From NCBI GenBank assembly GCA_964019695.1, contig OZ026527.1, positions 76,810,831 through 76,874,830 of the forward strand: a stretch of DNA of 64,000 nucleotides, read 5' to 3'. Below the pieces are notes generated by a model, which was not told where the DNA came from, did no database searches, and worked only from the letters and a program-made list of their open reading frames with translations. Numbering within the stretch: the stretch's first letter is position 1; every line of letters starts with the position of its first letter. This DNA is from Loripinus fragilis. Its lineage: Eukaryota > Mollusca > Bivalvia > Lucinida > Lucinidae. Shown here piece after piece: positions 28,401 through 40,400 of the stretch. Position numbers and translations under genes: made by a program.

Positions 28401-31400
28401 ATAAAAGTATGTAACACACAAGTTATTTCAGTTTATTATTTTTAGCGAGTCTATTGAATAAGAATAGGGTTTGCACAGGCTTGAAAAGTACTTGAATTAA
28501 GAGAGCTTTCTTGAAAAGTCCTTGAAAATTAAATCTGCCTTGAAAAGAACTAGAAAATCACTCAAAAGCCTTGAAAAGTCCTTTAATTCTTCTATTTTCT
28601 GTAGGACTTAGCACTGTTGATAGAGACCTACATCAGTTTAAAATTGTTGTGCCTTTATTTGGTGCAGCAATTTTTTACTAATTTTCCAGTACTAATGTCT
28701 CCATTATCTCAGTCTAGCATTTCTGAAGTAGAATTTTAACACTTAGATCAGTATTTTTCATTAGCTTAAGTCCTTGAAAACTGTTGGAGAGGCTTTTAGA
28801 ATTCCTTGAAAAGTCCTTGAATTTTACTCATACTTGCCTGTATGAACCCTGAAGAAAACAAGAAGCTGGCCTCTGAGAATACTGCTGGTCTGAATCTACA
28901 CTGTATTCAGCTCTGCTTGTAAATGCTTAAGAAATGAATTCAATTTTCGGAATGTTCATGGAATCATGAATACTTCGGGTCTCTCGCAAAGTAAGTGACG
29001 CGTCACGTTAACTTTGCAAGAGACCCGAATTATTCATGATTCCATGAACAGACCAAAAATTTTATTGCTTATATTTACATTTTATTATAAATATCTAAAA
29101 TATATTTAAAACCAAAAGTAATTTTACACTTTTAGATATTGAATATATCTTTACTGTTTTTTTTTTTTTTTTACAAAATAAAATATTGCCCTATCATAAT
29201 TCATGAAAAACGACGTAGGCAAATTAATCCTCTTTCAAGTTATCTGTGCTTTCACTAAAACACAAACTAAGGCCATTCCTAACAAAATCCTAGGTAACCT
29301 ACAATTTGAACACACTATTTTAAGGGCCATGGACTGCCCATTAAAAATACTGCCAGACATTTTGTCTTTGACGTACACTTAATTTTTGGCAGTAACTTAA
29401 AAAAAATTAACATTGAAATTATCTCCCTTTCAATCAAAACAATAGTAAACTTTAGTCCTTTCTAAAAGCTTTTATCTTTTATGACATCAATTTTTTTATC
29501 AGTGGTTTATTTGGACATCTTCTGAGAGTATGTGTCAAGATTATCTGATAATATTTCCGATCCGTTTGGAAGAAAAATGGCAAACAATTTGTAATGGGAA
29601 ATTCCATCGAAAGCATTGTAAAGTTCCCAAAAATGGGTATGGACATAAAGTTCCCCTCTCTTTTGTGTTACTCTTAGGTTGATTCAGGCTGATTTGTATT
29701 TTTAACAATAATTCTATATCATGTCTTTCAGACTGGGTCTTTAAAATTTGAAATTGTCCAATCACAATACTACAGTAACACATCAAAAGTGACGTGTTTT
29801 GGAAAAGTTTATTTTGCACCCTTGTCGGTTTCATTAGGGCATTTTGGTTGTATTTATGACAATAGAACCATAAAATTCAAATACCTTATGAATAACTCAT
29901 CCGACTTTAATGTAAATCAAACAAATTTAATATATCACTCACCAATACCCGGAAAAGGTATATATGTTAACAGTGTTAAATTACTTTTGGTTTAAAGTAT
30001 TTAAAAATTATTTATGAGTTTGGAAACAAAACAGTTTTGTATTTAATATGAAATAATATAACAGTTTAGTCTGAGTGTAAAACAGAAAAGCGGAACAGCC
30101 AGCTTGAACACAGATAGCCAATGGAGCAAACAAGAGGCTTGTTTTGCACATGCGACTCGGGTGTGGCTCGCTGTCAATCACAACACTTTTCTGGTGAATG
30201 AGCTCGTTTTTTTAATCGTATTTTACTGACAAGAGAGGTTGGCAGCTGTCAATCATATTTTTGTCTTTCATGGGGCTATGAACTGTTGCAAAAATCTAAA
30301 GGTTCAATAAAGGATTGCTTCAAATTTGTAAATATATGTTGATAAATCATTGTAATATATTAATTTAGTTCCCAGATGAAATTTGGGGGCTTGTGTAGTA
30401 CTGTAGAATACTTATTTGGGACTATTGGGGGTAAAAAAAAAGGTGACAAAAAATGAGACTGCGAATTATAGTAACGAATTCAGATGCACAATAAGCAAAA
30501 AATATGCACAATTCATATCTGTATTGTCAAAAATCACCTTTTGAACGGCGGAGAATGTTTCAGCTTAGAGGACACCACAGGGCTAATATCAAAGAAAAGA
30601 ATATGCTCCACAAAGGGAGCATATTCTTTCCTTTAAAAGTAGCCCCTACACAAATAGTAAATAATTTCAAAAGGAAGTAAATTGAGAAATTAAACCATGC
30701 CAATAAGTCAGTCTTTGAAAATCGCCAAATTTTGGTGCCGCAAATATTATGTGGTTTACAGTACATAAAACCATTCAACATAAGGCCAGAATTTTATTAT
30801 AAGTTGATTTACGGGATTTATTTTTTCAGATTTAGGGTCGGGGGATGAAAAAAATAAATGAAAAATTCTTCTTTTGTTTTCGCTTTCAGAGCTTTTTTTT
30901 TTATTATTATCTCCAGGAAAAAAAAACAGTAAACTAGTAAGGTAAACCAACAGTCTGTATTAAATATTTATATATTATATCATTTTCCTAAAAATCAAGA
31001 CAGGACAATCACTTTTAACATTGTCACTCTAAAAAATACACAGACAGAACCTCAAAAATATATTACTTTTTACAACTAAACAAATAATATTTTGAGTCGA
31101 CGGATAAAAAAAAAATAAGATAAAAAATTTCCTACTTTCTGGAAAATTACAGTAGGAGGGTTCGTAAATCAACCAATAAAAAAACTCTGGCCTAAGGGTA
31201 AATTTTTGAGTATTAAAGGCTCCTAATCTCAGAGATGTTATTTCTAAGATTCTCAAGATACCAAAAATGTATTGTTATACACATGTATTGTGAAGCAAAT
31301 ATCGTGATACATATATCCTAAGGTAACTAGAATGCTGCAGCCCTATAATGAATGTTTTGTTTTAAACAGATATCCGTGTTGACTGGGAAACACACAATGT

Positions 31401-34400
31401 GGTTGAGGGTGACAAGAAACTGGTAGATCTCATTACGACATATGGTAAACCTTTCCCTCTGAAGGATAGTGATGATAATGAAATAGTACCTCCTACAGAA
31501 CGTAAGTATTCCTGACAGTATGTCACACTAGTAGATCTCATTGTGACTTATGGTAAACCTTTCCCTCTGAAGGACAGCGATGATAATGAAATAGTACCTC
31601 CTACAGAACGTAAGTATTCCTGATAGTATGTCACACTAGTAGATCTCATTGTGACTTATGGTAAACCTTCCCCTCTGAAGGACAGTGATGATAATGAAAT
31701 AGTACCACCTACAGAACGTAAGTATTCCTGACAGTATGTCACACTAATAGGTCTCATTGTGACTTATGGTAAACCTTTCCCTCTGAAGGACAGTGATGAT
31801 AATGAAATAGTACCACCTACAGACTGTAAGTATTCCTGACAGTATGTCATACTAGTAGATCTCATTGTGACTTATGGTAAACCTTTCCCTCTGAAGGACA
31901 GCCATGATAATGAAATAGTACCACCTACAGAACGTTAGTATTCCTGACAGTATGTCACACTGATAGATCTCATTGTGACTTATGGTAAACCTTTCCCTCT
32001 AAAGGACAGCCATGATAATGAAATAGTACCACCTACAGAGCGTGAGTATTCCTGACAGTATGTCTACTAGTAGATCTCATTGTGACTTATGGTAAACCTT
32101 TCCCTCTGAAGAACAGTGATGATAATGAAATAGTACCACCTACAGACCGTAAGTATTCCTGACAGTATGTCATACTAGTAGACCTCATTGTGACTTATGG
32201 TAAACCTTTCCCTCTGAAGGATAGTGATGATAATGAAATAGTACCACTTACAGAACATAAGTATTCCTGACAGTATGTCACACTAGTAGATCTCATTGTG
32301 ACTTATAGTAAACCTTTCCCTTTGAAGGATAGTGATGATAATGAAATAGTACCACCAACAGAACGTAAGTATTCCTGACAGTATGTCACACTAGTAGATC
32401 TCATTGTGACTTATGGTAAACCTTTCCCTCTGAAGGATAGTGATGATAATGAAATAATACCACCAACAGAACGTAAGTATTCCTGACAGTATGTCACACT
32501 AGTAGATCTCATTGTGACTTATGGTAAACCTTTCCCTCTGAAGGACAGTGATGATAATGAAATAGTACCACCTACAGAGCGTAAGTATTCCTGACAGTAT
32601 GTCATACTAGTAGATCTCATTGTGACTTATGGTAAACCTTTCCCTCTGAAGGGCAGTGATGATAATGAAATAGTACCACCTACAGAACGTTAGTATTCCT
32701 GACAGTATGTCACACTAGCAGATCTCATTGTGACTTATGGTAAACCTTTCCCTCTGAAGGACAGTGATGATAATGAAATAGTACCACCTACAGAGCGTAA
32801 GTATTCCTGACAGTATGTCATACTAGTAGATCTCATTGTGACTTATGGTAAACCTTTCCCTCTGAAGGACAGTGATGATAATGAAATAGTACCACCTATA
32901 GAATGTAAAGATTCCTGACAGTATGTCACACTAATAGATCTCATTGTGACTTATAGTAAACCTTTCTCTCTGAAGGACAGTGATGATAATGAAATAGTAC
33001 CACCTACAGAATTAAGTATTCCTGACAGTATGTCACACTAGTAGATCTCATTGTGACGTATGGGAAACCTTTCCCTCTGAAGGACAGTGATGATAATGAA
33101 ATAGTACCACCTACAGAATTAAGTATTCCTGACAGTATGTCACACTAGTAGATCTCATTGTGACGTATTGGAAACCTTTCCCTCTGAAGGACAGTGATGA
33201 TAATGAAATAGTACCACCTACAGAATTAAGTATTCCTGACAGTATGTCACACTAGTAGATCTCATTGTGACTTATGGTAAACCTTTCCCTCTGAAGAATA
33301 GTGATGGTAATGAAATAGTGCCACCTGCAGAAAGTAAGTATTCCTGACAGTATATCACACTAGTAGATCTCATTGTGACTTATGGTTAACCTTTCCCTCT
33401 GAAGGATAGTGATGATAATGAAATAGTACCACCATTAGAATGTAAGTATTCCTGACAGTATGTCACACTAGTAGATCTCATTGTGACTTATGGTTAACCT
33501 TTCCCTCTGAAGGATAGTGATGATAATGAAATAGTACCACCATTAGAATGTAAGTATTCCTGACAGTATGTCACACTAATAGATCTCATTGTGACTTATG
33601 GTAAACCTTTCCCTCTGAAGGACAGTGATGATAATGAAATAGTACCACCAACAGAACGTAAGTATTCCTGACAGTTATTCACACTAAAAGATCTCATTGT
33701 GACTTATGGTAAACCTTTCCCTCTGAAGGATAGTGATGATAATGAAATAGTACCACCTACAGAACGTAAGTTTTCCTGATAGTATGTCACATTAATAGAT
33801 CTCATCGTGACTTATGGTAAACCTTTCCCTCTAAAGGACAGTGATGATAATGAAATAGTACCACCAACAGAACGTAAGTATTCCTGACAGTATGTCACAC
33901 TAGTAGATCTCATTGTGACTTATTGTAAACCTTTCCCTCTGAAGGACAGTGATGATAATGAAATAGTACCACCAACAGAACGTAAGTATTCCTGACAGTA
34001 ATTCACACTAATAGATCTCATTGTGACGTATGGTTAACCTTTCCCACTGAAGGATAGTGATGATAATGAAATAGTACCACCAACAGAACGTAAGTATTCT
34101 TCACACATTTTGGCATACAGTAAAACCTGTGTCTCATTGAGACGGTTCTTTTGAGTACCCACAACATATGTTTTGGATGAGAAATAAAGAAAATAGTTTT
34201 CCAATACGCACTCTTATCACGAGCCCTGGCATATGGTTAAAACTTCCTTTGAACATGTACCTTTGCTGATATATCCAGGGGGAGCGGGGCCAGAGGTCTA
34301 AATTTTGTCTTGAGTCTGTTTTTATTGCCAAATTGTGTTTCAGTGATAAGTGAAGGTTGAGGCGAGGCTGATAAGTTTCAAAACCTCATGTGCTGGCCAA

Positions 34401-37400
34401 ATATCTTGACCCTCTTGTTTATGAGATAATGATATATCTGCTGTTGTAAAAGCACACAAAGGTCCTCAGACAGTCTTAATGAAGGATTGTCCATAAAAAT
34501 GGCCAGGTAATAATTTCAACAGCAAAAAATTTCCGTGGAAAAGATAGTTGGTTCGGCCCTCTTATTATCCGGAAAATGGCTTTTCTCATTGGACAAGTAC
34601 TGATTAAGAAAAATGGGTCGAAAACTCTGTTTTTGCTTGTCAACATATAGGAAATACGAGACCTGTTTCATGTTTATTTGAACAAATTTGAATTTCATTT
34701 TTCGAGGTTGCATGTAAATAAAATAAATGACTTTTGCTTTCTCTTAAATAACAGACGTGTCCCTTGTATTCCAAATAGACAAATAGGCAATTTAAAGCAT
34801 AACCATAACAAGGCGTCCCAAAATACACACCCACCCCCCTTTTACTGATTTTAAGAGCTAAAACGGATGTATTTCAAATGAAAATGCGTATAAAAGTGTT
34901 CAAATTTCTTTGAAGTTTGGAGGAGCAGTCAGTCTATTATTCTCATGAAAAACAGCTTCTGTGCGCCTGCTTTTGCTTGACAACTGATCTTTATAAGTTC
35001 TACCATTCCAGTGCCCAAATGGGCATTCCATGATAAAATGTGTCCTGGAATAATTGTGAAAGACAAATTCTCAAAACTCACAGCCGACACAAGTTTTTAA
35101 ATAGTTCAAGAATATATAGCCAATAAAACTGATCGCCAAATATTGGATTCATGTATTTTGCTTACAATTTAGTGTTGCTTTTGAAACTGTAAACCCCAAA
35201 ATTTGATGTTTAAGTTGCTTCAAAAAAGTAAATATCCAACGGAAATGCTTTATGTATTAGCAGAACCCACTTTACTCATGTATGTACAATTTACAATTGG
35301 TTCCAAGAGAAAAACTTGACACCTTTAAGAGAAATCGTTCGAGAACGATTTTGAACATTTCGTTTCAGACAGCAATTTTAAACGCTTAGATTTTGACTAC
35401 ACATCTTCAGAGACTGTTTTAATCCAGCGAATAAAGTTAAGAGATATTTTCATGGTGACTGCGCATTCCTGGAGATCTGATTAACCAATGTAAATTTATT
35501 ATTACTAAATATAATAAAAAATAAATGAGATACTGCAATTTAAAATTTGTTTAAATAAACATGAAACACCTCTTGTAGAAAAAATAATAATTATGTTATT
35601 ATGTTAGTAATATTAACATTAGATGATATAACTTCATTTTTACAACAAATGAACATTTTATCATATGACTTAACGTCTGAAAGTGAAATAACGCCATGCA
35701 TTAAAATCAGTTTACAGATTTTGGGGAAACGTTATGAAATAACGCTTTTTATAAATTTCAAAATCCTAACGTTTTTCACGCCAAAAATTTGATTCAAAAT
35801 AAGTTTAATGTCATATGATAAATAGAATCTAACATTCGTGCTACTGCATTATTGAATTTATTAAACTCATTGCGAAAAAGGGATAAAATGCTCGTTAAGC
35901 CTCGCATTTTATCCATTTTTCCCAACTCATTTAATAAATTCAATAAAACATGAGCACTCATGTAAGGTCCTCTTTGTAAAAATACGTGCTTCAGCCCGAC
36001 AAGATTTACAGGAAATTCTAATGTTCTGCTCAAGTATGGCTGAATCTCTATAGAATCTAAAGGAATCTGGGATTTTAAATATTGTTGTGTGTTAGAATCA
36101 AAATAAATTGGTGCTGGCAGTGATTTGTTGCTCAATATACCACTGTCTGTAGGTCAGTCATCAGTGAATAAATCACTTTGGTTTAGCACTCCCAATTTAT
36201 ACACTTTTAACAAATGACATCCAGCAACAAATCACTACCAGTGTGAATCTATTTCTTAGTTTAACCTGTATAAGACTAGCATATTTTTTAAGGGAGTGCA
36301 GTGGCTCAGTGATAGAGTGCTTGACTTGAGACAGATGGGTACAGGGTTTGACCCTCACTGGGTTGCCTCGTTGAGCAAGACACATTAATCCTTGCTTCAA
36401 CTCAGGAAGACCCGTTCTGACATAACTGAAAAATTGTTGACTGGGACATAAAGAATCAAATCAAACAAACAAAAAAACTAGCATCTTTTTTATGGGACAA
36501 AAGACATTCAGTGCATACCCAGATCAGGCATCATAGAATATGTTGTCTGGTCAGGGTTTTCCCTGCTTGCTTACAGAATATAATAATAAAATTTTAATAA
36601 AAGTAAAAAAAACAACTAAAAAAAAACACACCACCCAACAACCCTAAGATGGAAAATAGGCTCATCAAATTGATAACAAGGGGATTTACCATTCCATCTA
36701 ACAGCATTAACCCTTAAAGCGCCAAGAAAAAAATGCATCTGAAAATGTCGTCTGCTGAAGAAGTCTGCTGCAAATAATTGCCTAACATTACTGACGAATT
36801 AAGTATAGAAGCAAACAGCGTGGACCTAGAACAGACTGCTCCTATAGGAGCAGTCTGATCTGGGTCCACACTGTTTGCCATAGAGGCTTCTTAAACAATT
36901 CAGCAGACGAGAAAAGCAGACGAGTTTTGTTGCGATCGGCGCATTAAGGGTTAAAATATCTATTGCTTATTACACAAAACAGATGAGTATATCAAGAAAT
37001 ATGGTAAAGGTAAGATGAAGTGTTGTGGTATGGCTTCAATGTAGTGCTGTCCTATGTTGTGGTCAGGTTTCAAATAAATGAGTTGTGATCTTGCTTCAAA
37101 TAAGTGTTTGACCTTGCTTTAATGAAGTGCTGTGACCTTGCTTCAATGAAGTGTTGTGACCTTGCTTCAAATAAGTGTTGTGACCTTGCTTCAATGAAGT
37201 GTTATGACCTTGCTTCAATGAAGTGCTGTGACCTTGCTTCATTGAAGTGTTGTGACCTTGCTTCAATGAAGTGTTGTGACCTTGCTTCAATGAAGTGTTG
37301 TGACCTTGCTTCAAATAAGTGTTGTGACCTTGCTTCAATGAAGTGTTATGACCTTGCTTCAATGAAGTGTTGTGACCTTGCTTCAATGAAGTGCTGTGAC

Positions 37401-40400
37401 CTTGCTTCAAAGAAGTGTTGTGACCTTGCTTCAATTAAGTATTGTGACCTTGCTTCAAATAAGTGTTGTGACCTTGCTTCAATTAAATGTTGTGACCTTG
37501 CTTCAAATAAGTGTTGTGACCTTGCTTCAATGAAGTGTTATGACCTTGCTTCAATGAAGTGTTGTGACCTTGCTTCAATGAAGTGATGTGACCTTGCTTC
37601 TATGAAGTGTTGTGACCATGCTTCAATGAAGTGTTGTGACCTTGCTTCAAATAAGTGTTGTGACCTTGCTTCAATGAAGTGTTGTGACCTTGCTTCAATG
37701 AAGTGATGTGACCTTACTTCAATGAAGTGTTGTGACCTTGCTTCAATGAAGTGTTGTGACCATGCTTCAAATAAGTATTGTGACCTTGCTTCAAATAAGT
37801 ATTGTGACCTTACTTCAAATAAGTGTTGTGACCTTGCTTCAATGAAGTGTTGTGACTATGCTTCAAATAAGTATTGTGACCTTGCTTCAAATAAGTATTG
37901 TGACCTTACTACAAATAAATGATGTGAACTTGCTTCAATGAAGTGTTGTGAAGAGGTGAAGGTAGCACTATGCACAATTGCTGATTTTTAAAAAAAATGT
38001 CGCTGAACGCCCTCCCCAGTCGTTTTGAAAAGGCTATAATTATAGCTTTTTATACCTTGTATGATATGTAATGCTTCATGTTATCTGCTAATTTTTTCCA
38101 AAAGTAATGTTTTCATAAAATTCTTTCAGGAATAACATCAGAACATCAAACAAATGGACTCTGATCAGGGTAGACAACGTCAGTCCTGATCTGGATCCAA
38201 ACCATTTGACACTCTGATAGTGTTCTTAAAAGAACTTTTTGAAAAAGTTAATTTTGAAAAAAAGTCAGCAGATGACAGCAAAAGCATGCAAAATTACCGA
38301 GCATGCAGAGAGTTAAGTAGCCACATCAAATCTTTTAAAATATTTTTCTCACGAGATAAAGATAGAAATCATCTCAATGTTGCGGTTTTACCTGTCAAAA
38401 TCTTACTGTAAATTCAGAATCTTTCCTGAGAATTTTATTTTTTCAAAATCAGCAATTGCGATGTTTCACGAAATTAAACCCCCTGGGAGATGGCGAAATC
38501 ACTCAGTCATTTAGTTATATTGGTAAATCATGCCCTAGTCGCGAATTTTTAACGTCACAAAGATGTCTTTAAAAGCTATTCGCGAAAAGAAAATTGCCTT
38601 GAAAATTTCCGAATTTACAGAATTTGAAATAGGACCAAATAAAAGAAAACCTGTGTTTAGGGTAACCCGACCTTACTTAAATTTACTGATGAAACCTAGA
38701 ATTTTTTCCAGGTCTTCTGGAAAAAATAATGAAAAAAAATTATGTGTGCCTACTCTACCTAAAATTTTCAGACCTGTTACCCGAAACACTTATTTTTTTA
38801 TTTGGCCTAATGAAAGAGTTATTTTCAGATCTATATCTTTTAACAACTGAAATCTCAATCCTGTAAAATCTTGATCTTGTGGACTTTGGCAAGAGCCAGT
38901 TAATGCTTATGCATGCTAATGATCTGGTTGTGTTTGTTTGCTTGTGTGTGGGTTTCACAACATACCTGCATGATACAGGTATTTAATTGAATGATCCCTA
39001 TATTTTCAAATGTTTGTCTTGAGTAATATTGGCCGCTGCTCATGAGATTTTGGTACTTATTCCATAGATAGGTCCAGTTAAGCAAATTTTTTTGCGTAAA
39101 ATGCAATTATTTTCTTACCCAGCAATCTAAACATATATTTTGGGTGCTCAAAAGAACCGTATTATTGAGACAGTTCTTTTGAGTATCCACAACATATGTT
39201 TTGGTTGATCCTGATGAAGGGTTAGGCAACCCGAAACTGGTAGATCAAAAAATAAATTTTATAAAAACCGTTCCTGATCGTTTTTTCCGTCCTTCATCCC
39301 CTTTCCATTGATGTTTTGGTTGAGAAATAAGAAAAATAATTTTCAGTTACACACATTCATCTGGAGGTCTGGAATATTCTATATTTGTAAAGTCATGCAT
39401 TACTCAGGCATGCTTAGCTATCTAGCAGGGTTAGAGAATGTACTGAGCCCTTATCTAAATCCATACTCTGTGTATACCAACTGCAAAGGCTCCTGCAATA
39501 CTGTTTACGTAATAGTTATACAGTAAAACTTGTGTAAAACGGCCACTCAAAAATAGACAAAATAAAGATCTTAATGACAAATGGTACGAGGCTTAATGAA
39601 GGTCGAAAGTATTGCAGAATGCTCACGTTGGAGCATTTTGCAATACTTTTGACCTGCATTAAGGACATATGCTACTAAATACTTCTCATGTTGAAATATG
39701 TTCAATACTTTGCATACAGTTTGTTTTATGCATGGGCTATCCCTTTATGAAATAAAAAGGATATGTCACCATGCTTATTTTTTCAGAATCTCATATATAT
39801 GGAAGTTTTCAACATTTGACCAATTTTCTAAAAATATAAAATAATAACACTAGTCCTAAATATCGAGCTAAGATGGTTGTAATCATCAGCCAGCTTCTTT
39901 CTTTTAACTTAAATTATTGCCCATGACCTCAAACATTTTAGAAAATGTGCAAGTTTATTTGTTATCCCATGCTGTGACAAGATACTGCGTGATATATTTT
40001 GGCAATTCATCTAAAATTGGAGTTCGTTTTTAGAATAAATCATGTATTAATAAAATCTGATGTTGAAAATCTTAAATTTTTTTTTTTGATTCATGGACCA
40101 TTATAATACCTTTCAGAAAAAAGAATAAAAATCTGGGGTCACCGAACTAATTTTCTTTCAAGCGGGCCAAATTTAACCCAACCCCCATAGGTTATATACG
40201 TAGTTCAATATAAAAAGATCAGGAAGGACCATTTTGGTTGTTTTGATGATGCCATTTAACTAGTATATGAAGCAATTTAGCATTAAACTGTTAAAGCAGA
40301 AAGAAAAAAACACAATGAAAATATGTGCGCATCCGGGAATCGATCCTGGTCTTCTGGCTTCATAGCCAGACACGCTAACCACTAGGCCACGAGGTCAGGT

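Larger units (their letters stand above)
21997..28462 (+). mobile_element. A1-X-B1-A2-Y-B2 direct-repeat arrangement, candidate mobile element
   Basis: Segment A (248 bp) occurs at 21997-22244 and 25434-25681 with no difference that I see. Segment B (936 bp) occurs at 24503-25438 and 27527-28462 with only a few substitutions. B1 and A2 overlap by five bases (ataag). The spacers X (about 2.26 kb) and Y (about 1.85 kb) do not resemble each other. This fits the order of split direct repeats in Ngaro/PAT-type DIRS elements. It also fits three pieces of a ~1.18 kb LTR (B+A) around two different interiors. No RT, recombinase or integrase frame is visible; a 153-codon frame in each B copy has no recognisable domain. 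Confidence 0.7.
39067..39371. repeat. Family A palindrome, copy 8, split by a 102-bp insert
   Basis: Family A runs from 'ataggtccagttaagc' to 'gttttggttga' (39208) and resumes at 39311 'atgttttggttgagaaata'. The 13-bp ATGTTTTGGTTGA is present on both sides (39196-39208 and 39311-39323). Confidence 0.9.

Noticed and set aside
31531..34105. Array units as true alternative exons of the gene
   Set aside because: The units have donors but no convincing acceptor. Splicing at 'cctgacag' in phase 1 gives a stop (TAA in 'tatggtaaa') soon after.
37104..37586. 160-codon plus-strand frame of eight-residue repeats, and the 112-codon minus-strand frame over it
   Set aside because: Produced by the 24-bp minisatellite, whose unit length is a multiple of three and contains no stop in those frames. 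No start context, splice sites or non-repeat sequence.
40326..40400. Functional tRNA gene on the minus strand
   Set aside because: Acceptor strands do not pair, and the anticodon position ATG is unusual for a histidine tRNA. Better read as a SINE head or a relic.
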